Assembly: GCA_960531495.1 (NCBI GenBank)
Contig: OY482852.1
Span: forward strand, 6,215,004-6,279,003
Source of the DNA: Zeus faber
Lineage: Eukaryota; Chordata; Actinopteri; Zeiformes; Zeidae
Direction: 5' to 3'
DNA length: 64,000 nucleotides
Position 1 is the stretch's first letter, and every line of letters begins with the position of its first letter. Positions 1 to 11,032 of the stretch are shown piece by piece. The notes below the pieces were generated by a model. That model made no database searches. It saw nothing but the letters and a program-made list of their open reading frames with translations, and had not been told where the DNA came from. The position numbers and the translations under genes were made by a program.

Positions 1-164
1 CTGACCGAGCAACATGGTGATTTCCCACCGATCGTGCTGCAGATGTCACGCTTTTATTCCACACATAGGCTCATCCCTGCACAATCAATAATAAATAACA
101 CGTCCAGGCACACACAGACGATACTACGACCCATATTTCCTCAAAAAAGATTCAAAGACACCCG

Positions 165-277
<113 letters not shown>

Positions 278-513
278 TGTGCACTTATCCCTCAGCTTCA
301 CTTTGGGGGAATGGCATTGTGTGTTTTCCGTTTAAGTGGAGTGTGTGTTTTTTTTCTGCACAGTGGGAGGCTCAGTCGCTCAGTGAGCTTCTGTGTGTAA
401 GTTCTCCAGAGAAGATACCAGAAAAAAAAAATGGCAGTTGGTGTATTTGTTTTTAAGTCTTTCAGGGTTTTATTTGCACCTCTGCAAATCCCCTCTTCTG
501 GCTACATGACATT

Positions 514-712
514 GTTCATTACATCATCGTTTATCAGACGCTTCCGTCCAAAGTGACTTCCAATTACTCATACACCGATGGACCCAGCCACCGGGAGCAG
601 TTATGGGTTAAGCGCCTTGCTCAAGGACACCACAGCTCACTAGCAGGAGCTGGGGATCGAACCGGCGACCGTCGGGTTACTGGCCGACCGGCTCTCCCTC
701 CCGAGCCGCTGC
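514..712 (-). mobile_element. tRNA-derived SINE (V-SINE-like), near complete
   Basis: Read on the minus strand, a tRNA-like head carries an A-box-like stretch (GGGAGGGAGAGCCGG) and a clear B box (GGTTCGATCCC, about 655-665). It is followed by a central block (TGTCCTTGAGCAAGGCGCTT, about 613-632) and a 3' tail (CACTTTGGACGGAAGCG about 537-553, then ..TGATGTAATGAAC). Head, central block and L2-like tail in this order are the layout of common teleost SINEs whose tails are borrowed from L2/CR1 LINEs. Such elements are transcribed by RNA polymerase III and mobilised by a partner LINE. The family name is inference. Head-only relatives lie at 36139 and 39615 and a tail-only relative at 17981. I did not find a convincing target-site duplication. 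Confidence 0.8.
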
Positions 713-1288
713 GTACGTCCACGCAAACGCAAGAGACTAGAAACAGGAAGTTGCGTCGCTTCCTCGTGGCAACCCGCTGTAGCCAGAGTTATGCGTTGCT
801 GGAGATGGGCCGAGGCTGAGAAACAGCGAACTGATCCTTTGAAAGCGCCGGTATTATAAACCAGTGGGTTCGGCGCCCGCATGTGAGCGAACACTCTGCG
901 TGAGTGCTTTTCCCCGGGAACATATGGCCGCCTTAGCATGCAGGGCAGGACAACAATCCTATCGCTGATTCAGCTCAATCGGCATGGCGTGCCTGTGTGT
1001 GAGGGTGAAACGCGTGTGGCGCATATCTTCGGCCGCCTGCGATAAATCATTGATACGGGCCGCCGGCGTCCCCTCCTCAGATAGCGACTGAAGTGTTGTT
1101 TAGAGCGAGACAATCGCTGAACTTAATTCGCAAACTCCTCGCAGCCTGCGTCAGGTGACACCTGGAGCGGCGCGCCCTTCTCCGCGCATATCGGCCGTGC
1201 TTCGGCGAGGACGAGACGCTGGTTTTCAGTTTCACGTTTTGAGGGTTTGACGATGGAAGGATAAAAATTGTGAGCCCTCGGGGATATT
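713..1288. other. Noncoding stretch, no gene recognised
   Basis: Mixed-composition DNA with moderate CpG. No repeat, RNA or exon-like structure could be recognised; the small open frames look random. Confidence 0.5.
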
Positions 1289-1333
1289 CAGAGCAGGGGG
1301 TCCCGACCTGTCCCCCTGTTTAAAAGACACGGT

Positions 1334-1364
<31 letters not shown>

Positions 1365-1865
1365 TCAGCGGACGGAGGTCGTTTTTGCCTGAATTGGTTC
1401 TGTTTTCATCGCCGAGAGAGCGACACTTTAAGGTCATACATTAGAACAGTGAGTTTCACCGTGGGCTCTGGGGAACCCCAGGGGGTCCTTCAGGAGGCTC
1501 CAGGGGGGGTCCCTAGATAATTATTAACACTTAAACTTCACCGTTATTTTAATTCAAAAGAGGTTAGCGCCATTAGAGAAAGTAGAATAATTGAGAGTGT
1601 TTTCATCCTAGTTTCACTGTTATCTCCCTAACCATAGTATAGACACGAAATCAAGAAAACGTTTTTGTTGTGTCTTGGTTTCGTCCTATTTATATTTGAT
1701 TTTGTAACTATTTATATTTTAATATTTGACCCCCCGTGTGAATTTCTGAACCGATATTTCACTATTAGGAAACAATGTCCTCGTCTCGCCCAAGCTCTCG
1801 CGTCCCTCTTGCGACCACTGGCTGCGACCCTGTGGGGGCCGCACAGCCCAGGTTGGGAATCACTG
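1289..1865. mobile_element. hAT-like non-autonomous DNA transposon (candidate)
   Basis: The right end, read on the minus strand, begins CAGTGATTCCCAACCTGG, the classic start of hAT-type elements. The left end reads CAGAGCAGGGGGTCCCGACC, a weaker match of the same form. A 28-nt T run lies at 1336-1363. The internal segment at 1490-1560 (GGCTCCAGGGGG, then ..ACTTCACCGTTATT) resembles 47167-47225, so it belongs to an interspersed family. The 8-bp flanks (GGGATATT and ATTTACTG) do not match, so the left boundary could be wrong. There is no transposase frame. Confidence 0.45.
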
Positions 1866-2456
1866 ATTTACTGCGAAACGATAGAGGGAGCGATGGATAC
1901 AGGCGGAAAAACAGGATTGTTAGGAATTTCAGAATCCAACGGGGCTTCGGGGCAGTTACTCAGGCTCCATATTTAGCCGTGGCACAGCTTGGTATCCAGG
2001 GCACCCGGCTCGTAATGAAAGCCAGAGCTGTCGAGCAATACTCCAGCCGCTCCAGCAGATGAAGGTCTTGAGTTGACGCAGCAGTAATATGGGATGTCCG
2101 GGATGGTCCTGTGCCATGATGTGTGGGACCGGCAGCATGGCTCGAGGTGTGAGCAGCTAATTAGACCCCTCTGCTGGAGGCGGCGCTGTACTGCCGCCTC
2201 CTGGAACCCTTCCTGAGCCTTCCAGCCAAAGGGCCCAGCTGTGACAACCCAGAAAACATGTGACGGGGATCTTAGGTTTACCACCCTCACATCTCCATGG
2301 AGACAGATCCACAAACAAGATGGACACCCTCAGTATTGCTTCACACTAAATATGATGTGATGGTGTCTCTGCTCTCTCTTCTATAGCATGATGACATTTC
2401 TTTTTAATTGATAGTGTAGTAGAGTTTTTGTCATGTTTTTGATATTCTATACAATA

Positions 2457-2505
2457 TATTATTATTATGATTATTATGATTATTATGATTATGATTATGA
2501 TTATG

Positions 2506-2549
<44 letters not shown>

Positions 2550-2663
2550 GTTGTTGTTGTTGTTGTTATTATTAATACTATATTATTTTTTAGTGTGGTA
2601 TAACTAAGTATAATAACAAAAACAACAACAACAATAATAATAATAATAATAATAATAATGATA

Positions 2664-2705
<42 letters not shown>

Positions 2706-2710
2706 AGAAT
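2457..2710. repeat. ATT/AAT trinucleotide arrays with inverted block
   Basis: A compound array of ATT, ATG and TTG units followed by AAC/AAT units and again ATT units. The AAT block (about 2620-2660) is followed directly by an ATT block (about 2664-2710), so the two are reverse complements and can fold into an AT-only hairpin. Confidence 0.95.
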
Positions 2711-3330
2711 TATTATTATTTTTGGTATGTAGGCTAAATGTGTAGCATTGTCTATATCCTGTGATTGTATGTTGCATATAAACTCACTGTCAGAATCATT
2801 TAGAACATGTTTCTACTGTAACATGAGCATTCCTAACAGTTGAGTCAGGCAGAAGAAAGCATCCATCATTTTTTTTATTAAATGGCTCTTCTTCATTAGA
2901 TGGAGCTTATTGCGTATTATAAGCTTACATTGTATTAAAGCACTATAAGCTTATACCCTATTAGTGGCATAAAATGGATGAGGAAAGGGACAATTGAATT
3001 GTTAATCACAATAATGTGTATGACAGTTAATCGTCAACAAGAATTTCATGACTGTGACAGCCAGATTTGTAGTATAATATCAACACGTCATCCATGCAGG
3101 ATGTTTTTTACGCCTTCATTTCCCTTTATTTGTTTTTGTGCCGTGTGGTGGCCACTGTGTGCCAAATGTTTAGGTCCTGACAGGATTTTTTCACATAGGG
3201 GGTGAAATGGAGACAGATTGTGGCTTTCATATAAAACCAGTTAATGAGACGAGCCAAAGTGCCAAACTGCTCGTCCATGTGAATGACACAATAAAACTAG
3301 CTCGGTCTATAGGAATTTTTGTTGCACACC
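2711..3330. other. AT-rich noncoding stretch
   Basis: AT-rich single-copy-looking sequence up to the Tc1 element boundary. No gene, RNA or repeat family was recognised. Confidence 0.5.
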
Positions 3331-4103
3331 TATCAGCCACAACATTAAAACCAGTCACAGGTGAAGTGAATAACATGGATCATCTCGTTCCAACGACACC
3401 TGTCAAGCGGTGGGATATATTAGGCAGCAAGTGAACAGTCAGTTCTTGAAGTTGATGTGTTGGAAGCAGGAAAAATGGACAAGCGTAAGGATCTGAGCCA
3501 CTTAGAAGCACATTGTGATGCTAGACGACTGGGTCAGCACATCGCCAAAACCACAGGTCTTGTGTCTGTTCCCGGTATGCAGTGGTTACTACCTACCAAA
3601 AGTGGTCCAAGGAAGGACAACCGGTGAACTGGCGACAGGGTCATGGACGCCCAAGGCTCAATGATGCGTGTGGGGAGTGAAGTCCAGCCCGTCTGGCTCG
3701 ATCCCACAGAAGAACTACTGTTGCACAAATTAGTGAAAAAGTTGCTGCTTGCTGCTGTCAGAGTGCCCATACTGACGCCTGTCCACCGCTGGATGCACCG
3801 ACAATGGCAGAAGGTGGCCTGGTCTGATGAATCACATTTTCTTCTACATCATGTGGATGGGCGGGGTTGGGGTCTGATCCGATGGAGCATCTGTGGGATG
3901 TGCTGGAACAACAAGCCCGATCCATGGGGGCCCCACCTCCAACTTCCAGGACTTAAAGGATCTGCTGCTAACGTCTTGGTGCCAGACACCACACGACACC
4001 TTCATAGGTCATGACTCCATGGCTCAGAGCTGTTTTGGCGGCAAGAGGGGGAGATTCACAATATTAGTGGTTATTAGTGGTGCTTTTAATGTTGTGGCTG
4101 ATA
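3331..4103 (+). mobile_element. Tc1/mariner-like element, internally deleted copy
   Basis: The element is bounded by inverted ends reading TATCAGCCACAACATTAAAACC at the left and ..TTTTAATGTTGTGGCTGATA at the right, with the TA target typical of Tc1/mariner. Inside are remnants of a transposase: the region around the first catalytic Asp is readable as A-W-S-D-E-S-H-F (Asp codon 3826-3828). In another frame the block with the last catalytic residue reads D-P-M-E-H-L-W-D (about 3878-3901). The segment with the second catalytic Asp is missing, with the deletion junction near 3860-3880, and a second deletion lies near 3750. It cannot encode a working DDE/D transposase. The copy at 40549-41310 carries the same central junction. 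Confidence 0.88.
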
Positions 4104-4166
4104 CAACTGCGATACAATTGCTTAACTGGTCAAACATGATCAACTATTTCTTACAATTTTCAAAAA

Positions 4167-4193
4167 TATAATAACATCATTGATGTTATTATA
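4167..4193. repeat. 27-nt perfect palindrome (1-nt centre)
   Basis: Two 13-nt arms (4167-4179 and 4181-4193) are exact reverse complements around a single T at 4180. It sits immediately left of the 21-bp minisatellite and mirrors the form of the palindrome at 4942-4968. Confidence 0.9.
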
Positions 4194-4194
4194 T

Positions 4195-4541
4195 TAACAG
4201 AAAACTGTTAATGTTAATTAACATTAACAGAAAACACGACCGCATTAGCAGAAAACACAACGCATTAACAGAAAACACAACCGCATTAACAGAGAACACA
4301 ACCGCATTAACAGAAAACACAACCGCATTAACAGAAAACACAACCACCTTAACAGTAAACACAACCGCATTGACAGAAAACACAAATGCATTAACAGAAA
4401 ACACGAACACATTAACAGAAAACACAACTGCATTAACAGAAAACACAAACACATTAACAGAAAACACACACACATTGACAGAAAACACAACTGCATTAAC
4501 AGAAAACACAAACAGATTAACAGAAAACACAACCACAGAGC
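4195..4541 (+). repeat. 21-bp minisatellite, forward orientation
   Basis: About 15 tandem units of CGCATTAACAGAAAACACAA-C (21 bp) with point variants. The first units are arranged head-to-head and form a 26-bp perfect palindrome at 4205-4230. The reverse complement of the same unit forms a second array at 5113-5400. The unit length is a multiple of three, so several frames stay open; this is not coding evidence. Confidence 0.95.
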
Positions 4542-5112
4542 CACATTATGGAATTGAGCCACACGATTACAGATAGGACTGAAGCCACACCGGATTCACT
4601 GATTTATCTGCAATAAAATATATTCAACTTAATTATTTTGTGTCTGGAATTATATATAAGAATTTATATAAGTAACAACCTGCAGCCGGAACTACCACAG
4701 ACCAGTCGTGCCATGCAAGACCACCATTCCCAAATCCTCCATCTGCTTCCTCCATGCAATTAATAAATAGAAAAAACAACTTTTATATCAATCCACATTT
4801 TTTATTTAAATCATTAGGTGCAATGTTCCAGAAAAATCAGCTTCTACCGGCTCCGTGTTACTGTGGTTAAGTTCACGAACAATACAAATCTTTTGGGGGA
4901 AATTAATGAATCCCTGATTAGTTTGCAGAGATACAGTCACTGCGAACATGATTCTGAATCATGTTCGCTCTCAACTGACTCTGAGAGCTCAACTGAACTG
5001 ACTGATGAACAGATCGTTTCAGGAAGTGATTCAGTTCAGTTCATTCACCCAAAGCATTCGAATCGTTCGCCAACTTCGCCACATTATCACACAGCTGGTA
5101 GCTGTCTGTTAA
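4542..5112. other. Core between inverted minisatellite arrays
   Basis: About 570 bp of non-repetitive DNA framed by the two opposed 21-bp arrays. It holds a 27-nt palindrome (4942-4968) and short direct repeats of the form AACTGA/TTCAGT (about 4975-5045). No transposase frame or RNA gene is visible. The whole block 4167-5400 may be one non-autonomous element. Confidence 0.5.
4942..4968. repeat. 27-nt perfect palindrome (1-nt centre)
   Basis: Arms 4942-4954 and 4956-4968 are exact reverse complements around a single T at 4955, starting GCGAACATGATTC. It lies in the core between the two opposed 21-bp arrays. Confidence 0.95.
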
Positions 5113-5400
5113 TGCAGTCTTTTTCTGTTCACGCCTTTGTGTTTTCTGTTAATTCGATTGTGATTTCTGTTAATGCGATTGTGTTTTTTTGTTAATGCTG
5201 TCGTGTTTTCTGTTAATGCGGTTGTGTTTTCTGTTAATGTGTTTGTGTTTTCTGTTAATGCGGTTGTGTTTTCTGTTAATGTGTTTGTGTTTTCTGTAAA
5301 TGTGGTTGTGTTGTCTGTTAATGTGTTTGTGTTTTCTGCAAATGTGTTTGTGTTTTCTGTTTGTGTTTTCTGTTGATGCAGTTGTGCTTTTCGTAATTTG
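5113..5400 (-). repeat. 21-bp minisatellite, reverse orientation
   Basis: About 12 units of GTTTTCTGTTAATGCGGTTG-T, the exact reverse complement of the unit at 4195-4541. Units become degenerate towards 5400 and continue weakly to about 5440. Confidence 0.95.
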
Positions 5401-5544
5401 CTTGTGTTTTGTCTATTTGCATGTGTTTTCTTAAGTTGCAGTGCGCTGAGCTCTCAGGGGCACCGTAGAAAGAAGAAATCAATAATCTACTGTATACTAA
5501 TTCATTGATTTTAAAGGAAATTAAAAAAAAGAAAATCTTAAACG

Positions 5545-5615
<71 letters not shown>

Positions 5616-5628
5616 GGTCTGTCTGTCA
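5545..5628. repeat. (ATCT)n-(GTCT)n tetranucleotide array
   Basis: About 10 ATCT units change abruptly into about 10 GTCT units. The same ATCT-to-GTCT order is seen in other arrays of this window. Confidence 0.97.
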
Positions 5629-7229
5629 GGTTAAACATCATTATTACCACTCTGGTGGCAGTGGTCAGTTCCCCCTCACTTCCAGGCCATTGGATGGGTA
5701 ATGGCCCCCAACAGCGCTGATAGGGCCTTTAGCTAATTTGCTCTCTGTGTTGCTTTGCCTTGGATACCAGTGCACAGGTGTCCTCTCAAGGCCCGTAATC
5801 GGAAAGCATCAAATGATTCCACAATGACCGTCATTATTCCCAAGGAGACCTCTGAGCTCCGGACCGCCGGCCGAACCTGAGCCAGATTGCGGGCATGGGG
5901 GTGGGGTCTGATTGCACACCGCGACGGAAGAACAACTCCATCGATTCAATTCACTTCGCTCCAGGAGCGCGGCGTCCGTTCCCAGGCAACACAACCCTCT
6001 CATTTTCAGCCGCTTTCCTCCTCTCTCTTGTCTTGTCTTTTCCCTCCATGCGCTCCTTCCTTTGTTCTTTCCGTGACCGGCCAGCCCCGTGTAATGCCGT
6101 CAGCCGCGCTGCGAGATTAAACACGGCTCCTCGACCCCCCCCCCCCCCAACCACGTCCTCCACGTCCTCCACGCCGATAAAGACCGCCTGCCGAGGAGGA
6201 AGGAGGCACAGAGGGCTGAGTGTTTACAGCTCATTGTGCTCCCCGGATGCTGGGCGGCGGGGGGGGGGGGATGGATGGGGTGGAACGCTGGCGGCATAGG
6301 TGACGGAGGCAGAGGTGGGGACGGGGGTGGAGGGGGGGTGGCGTCGGGGAGGGAGTGTCTCTCCTCGCCGGCCCGCCAGATGCTCGCCGCGTGCCGAAGG
6401 CGGCTCCACGCCGCCACCTCCCCACCGCCGGGTGCCAGCTTGACACGGCCATCTGCGTGTTTGCTCGGCAGCCTCCGCTTCCCAGTCAATTTACATCCTG
6501 CGACGTCGCATCACCCTCTTCCTCGCGTCCCCGTTCATCCCCCAGGAACGCGTCACGGTGCTGGAAGTCCGAGGAGTCCTCGCCCACCCCCCGCCCCCAA
6601 GGAACCGCTAAGAGGCTCTGCAAATTTGTGAGTCCTCAACTCAACCTCCGAGCGCTTTGCATTCTATTAACATTTGTTAAAGAGTATAAAAGAGGGCGAG
6701 CGCAATGACAGAGTACAAGCACGTTCTGGGTTCTTGGAGCATGGGCTACATCCCCCCCTACCCCCTGCGGAGTTAAAATTAAGGGTTGACTTAAGATTTT
6801 AGGTTTTTTTTTTGAAAGGTTGAAAACGAATTCATTCGATTCCATGCCGGGAGAAAATATATCTGTTGTCAGAACAAGGCTTTTTGTCCATTTCATTTTA
6901 TTTATTTTTTTCTATCTCCGGAGAGACCGAGGTGTAGATACACAATCTCAGCTGCTACCAAAGTCAGGCGCTACAAGGGAGAGCAATTTAGAGTCGGGTC
7001 GAGAAAAAAAACAGAAAAAAACAGATGGTGAGACGTATGGGATGGGAGCAATGGGAGCTATGGCAGATTGTCATTAAAAAAAAAGGATCGCTCGTGATAA
7101 ATAAGATATAATAAAGTTATCACCGATCGCACCACCACCTCCAATCCGTCCTTTTTTCTTCCCGGCCCTCAATCTGCTCCCATGTCTTGCCCCTGTGTCT
7201 CTATCTTCCGTCCCAGTTAATTGTGTTCC
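5629..7229. other. Noncoding stretch with C and G runs
   Basis: GC-rich between about 5850 and 6620, with a C run at 6137-6148 and a G run near 6259-6270, then AT-richer. Small frames in the GC-rich part are proline/glycine-rich and show no family motif. No exon, RNA or repeat family was recognised. Confidence 0.5.
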
Positions 7230-7665
7230 ATATTGTTTAAGTGGTTTTTATTGCAAATCGCATAGCCGCCGGGCCCCGAAGGTCCCCGTTTAATATTTCA
7301 TATAAAAGACGTGGGAATACCATCAGATGAGATTGCCCTGTTCTCCTCATTTGATTTTAAGCTTTCGTTTATATCGTAGTGCTCCGAGCAGAGGAATCAA
7401 AATCCCATTCTAAATAATGATGACATTTATATGACTAATTGATGCGGCGCTACCGACCCAGTGTGTTCTTTCCAAAACACAAATGATGGAAAGTGCTAAT
7501 CCAGCCTAATGCAGGGATCAGAATCATGCAAATTTTGAAACCGTGATATTAAACCGGGGGAGGCTGGAACTCTGATGAGTCTTCTGGAGCGCAAGCCGCG
7601 GTCGGTCGCTCTATCCAATCAATATAACAAGCGGCCTGATTCCGTAAGAGCATTCTGCATGGGTT
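7230..7665. other. Unique noncoding block, possible regulatory element
   Basis: Balanced, repeat-free sequence with several TAAT/ATTA cores and an exact octamer ATGCAAAT at 7526-7533. This texture is common in conserved noncoding elements near developmental genes, but conservation cannot be judged from one sequence. Confidence 0.2.
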
Positions 7666-9540
7666 GAAAATCCAATTGTTTTACCTTCCAGTGCCTTTGA
7701 ATGTTTGACGATTTCTCATATGCTGAGACCCGGAGAGAGAACCTCGTGAATGACTGCATCCCCGAAACCCTTAAAAGTTACTGCCCTGTCCCTCGCCTCT
7801 ATAAATATTTGAGCGTGTTTTACGCCCTGTCCCGAGTGATTTGGAGACCAGGGAGGCGGGTTAACCCCGGGATTGAGGTAGTTCGGCGTAGGATACGACT
7901 GGATTCCCCCTGCTTGACGATCTTACCCGAGTCAAGCCTATCGAGGGCGCGATTTAGCGTGAAACGCTTAAAAATTTGGATGATACGCAAGCTGTTAGGA
8001 TCGAGGCCCGGGTCCCGAGGCCAGTTCGGAGGCGCTTCAAGCCGCAGTTCAGCTCGCGGCCACTAGACGCTGCTCCAGAAAACCTCCGACCGGATGGAAG
8101 TCAATGGAAAATGAAAGACAAAGACTTTGTCTTTCTTGCACTCCTTTGAACGAGCGTCTTGGTGGGGGATTCAGAAAATGATTGTTCCACAAAGAAAAGA
8201 CGCGCCTGGCCACCTCCTCTCGTGCACGTTTCAAGCGTCTGGCGATGTCGCTCGGTTGTGGTCGGTTGTGATGGCTTCTGCTTTGGTGAAGCCAAAGCAG
8301 CCGGGCTGTCTTAATTCCCCGCTTGCTCGCGGACGGACCCGTGTCGGTTGCTGCTGCGACCCGTGACCCTCCAAATATTGGCGGGCGACTGAAGCACTCG
8401 GTGCCGGTGACAAATCCCAACGCCGGCAAAGCCCTGACGGTCTCTCCCCTGAACAGCAAAGGTTTGATGCCGCACGCCGTTTGGCCGCATTCATTCATGC
8501 GCCGCTGCCTTGCCGCTGCGGCTCCATTTCTCGGAGGAATTGCTCTGAATAAAAGCCTTTTGTTCCCTTCTCACCCGTCAATAGTCTGCGGACGACCGGG
8601 TGAAACGGGATCTGATCCCCATCGCCGGTTTCGGGTGCAATTTCTCGCCGCTTTGAACGGTTGACTCAAGGCGGCTACGGATGCTCGTCAACGGGAATGG
8701 ACGCGTGCCCCGGAACTGGGTGGATGAGCGGCCGGCGGTTTGTTGTGGTCAGCGCTTCCAGGGTGTAAAAAATGTCCGTCCTTATAGGTCATAAGGTCTC
8801 AGGCGTATTTCCCTGTTTTTCTTTTGCATCGAATGCCACTTGAAAAATCTGGCAACCCAGGAGAGGGGAGTGAGTGATGGACATGTTTTCCACCCAGTCT
8901 GCCTTCCTTCCAGGGAGCGTCGGGCGTCTGTTTTTCTAAACATAAAGTGTCACCGCTCGTAGAACGAGGTTAATATGCGGCGAGGCGTATTTTAACATCA
9001 TTAGTGGAGGCTAAATGTGCTCGGATTTTTTTTTAACCTCAAAGTGTGTCTTAACATGAACGCGTGCCTCTGTATGAACGGGATTCAGATCTGAGGAGCT
9101 CTTTGTTCCCGACAACCACTGCTTGGGCAAATAAAAGCAAGGGAGCAGACGACATGTCATTTCCTTTTCCTCCCTGGACGACAGTGCACTAAAAGGCGTC
9201 GTTCCATAGAGTTATTAGCCCATTTTCTAAGACCAGCGGAGGCTGTTGTTGATGCCTTTTTGGCACCTAATTAAGGTATAAGTTGATGTCACACCTGAAT
9301 TCCAACAATAAAAGAAGTTGACGGCCTGTGTTCGCATAAAGCTGTCTCGCAACGCCGTATCCTTTGCATTACCTTTGTCTTTCTCCCCGACGCACTCCGT
9401 CATGCCGGTGCTCGCCGGGCGCTGGGCTCGGCCTTATGGGTTTTTTAGGGGTACCGTAAATCACATCGCAGGTTATTTACACTAGCAAAGTGCACCGCCA
9501 ATCCTCTCCTCCAGTCATATACGCCACCACCTCCGCGCGG
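7666..9540. other. Noncoding stretch, no gene recognised
   Basis: Moderate-GC DNA with many CpGs. Open frames on both strands near 8050-8660 are long by chance in a GC-rich region and carry no recognisable motif. There is no repeat family. Confidence 0.5.
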
Positions 9541-9558
9541 TCTCTCTTCTTCCTCTCT

Positions 9559-9595
<37 letters not shown>

Positions 9596-9669
9596 GCCCC
9601 ATCTCGCCGCCTCCATCGCCCCCCTGTACCTGTACCTCCGCCCCCCCCCCCCCCCCCCCCCCCCTCTCG

Positions 9670-9710
<41 letters not shown>
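9541..9710. repeat. Polypyrimidine tract: (CT)n - C24 - (CT)n
   Basis: (CT)n at 9541-9594, then C-rich DNA with a 24-nt C run at 9641-9664, then (CT)n at 9665-9710. The last 70 nt are pure pyrimidine and can in principle form triplex DNA. Open Ser-Leu and Arg-Glu frames across it are artefacts. Confidence 0.95.
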
Positions 9711-10906
9711 GTACACCCGGTGTGACCATCTTCCATCCTCCCCCCTCCGTCCAGGCGCCTCCATCCCTCCTCCTTTGCCGGGGCCGACCTGGACATTTCT
9801 CACTATTTAGACTTGTAACGCCATCGATTGCCGTGTAAACAGGACGTGGCTTCTCCTTTCCCTCGGTGCAATTTCAGCTTAACTCATTCATCAATACAGC
9901 GCTGGTGCCCTCGCCGGCCATGCGGGAACACACACATTGATATCCGTGGGGGGGGTGTAGTTGTAGAAGTAGTAGTAGTAGGCTACACACACACACACAC
10001 ACGTACAAATAGAAATAACGGCAACAGACGTGGTCTCTGTTTCTCCCCGCTCTGGGAGAAACAGAAATAGAATAGTCGTTCCAATTCAAGCCCGTCCCTT
10101 CAAAGCCTTTTCTTTTTATGACAACCCGACTGTTTACAGTGGTTCATGTAGGTCAACACGCTCCTGCAAGCTCTTTGCGGTGTATGCACCCCCCCGACAC
10201 ACACGCACCACACACCCCCCACGCCCACCCGGTTCCCCCAATACACAGAATGTGCTTGACACGGTGTTTTTTGGGCTTCCAGCCCCGTGCAACTCCATGA
10301 CGGAGAAGCGCACAGAGCTCGCAGCTGTTCCTGGCGCTTATTGACAAACGTGTCCTTATTTCCTCAGAGAATGGGAAGATTACATGCATTATTCACACGC
10401 TAATATCACGCTGCTCTAAAAGAGTTTGTGCATGGAAATTTGTTGCAACCCCCCCCCACACACACACACACACACGTTAAATCTCCCAGTGGCTGCCACC
10501 ACCGGTTTCCCTGTTTGAACCTCCTCTTCTTCCTCCTGCTCTTCCTCGCCGGGGCTGCGTTAAATACAGGAGAAGCTAAAACAGAGGCTTCGAGCAGGAA
10601 AGCTCCACTGAGCAAAGAGAGGAGCGGCGCGGCGGGCGGGCAGCGGGGGCCTTGGAGGGCCCGTAAAGCCCCGAGGAAGGAGCAGAGAGCTGACCACTAT
10701 CTATTATTAACTACCTAATCACAGCGGCGTAAGAAGGTGGGGTCGTCTCGGGGATTGAGCGGAGGATGGGGAGGGGAGAAAATGTTCTAGTTATTATGTT
10801 GGAATTTTTCTTCAGTGGGTTGAATGCTGGGGGCGTTTTTTTCTTCTTCTTTTAAAACTACTCGTTTGAACGGCCCTTTCAAACTGGATTCACCGTGCCT
10901 GTGCAT
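9711..10906. other. Noncoding stretch with short CA and GTA repeats
   Basis: Contains a short GTA/CA repeat (about 9970-10003) and a CA repeat after a C run (about 10450-10475). The rest is mixed sequence without recognised genes. Confidence 0.5.
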
Positions 10907-10961
10907 TCCCCCCCCCCCCCCCCCCCTAAAAACAAACAAACAAATAAATAAATAAATAAAT
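10907..10961. repeat. C run followed by (AAAC)n/(AAAT)n
   Basis: About 20 C residues (10907-10926) followed by AAAC and AAAT units. Simple repeat. Confidence 0.93.
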
Positions 10962-11017
10962 CAATCTCCGTCCACACGAGAACATGACAACGATTTAAAA
11001 CACGTAAGTATTCCAAG

Positions 11018-11032
11018 CCAGTAGGGGGCAGT
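11018..11032 (+). promoter_or_regulatory. CTCF core motif match
   Basis: CCAGTAGGGGGCAGT matches every position of the commonly quoted CTCF core CCASYAGRKGGCRSY. CTCF binds such sites to shape chromatin loops in vertebrates. Sequence match only; occupancy is unknown, and some fish retroposons carry similar strings. Confidence 0.45.

Noticed and set aside
640-712. Possible tRNA gene on the minus strand
   Set aside because: B box is good but the A-box side is diverged and the sequence continues into a SINE body and L2-like tail.
1281-1873. 8-bp target duplication around the hAT-like element
   Set aside because: Flanks GGGATATT and ATTTACTG do not match, so the duplication is not claimed and the left boundary is marked uncertain.
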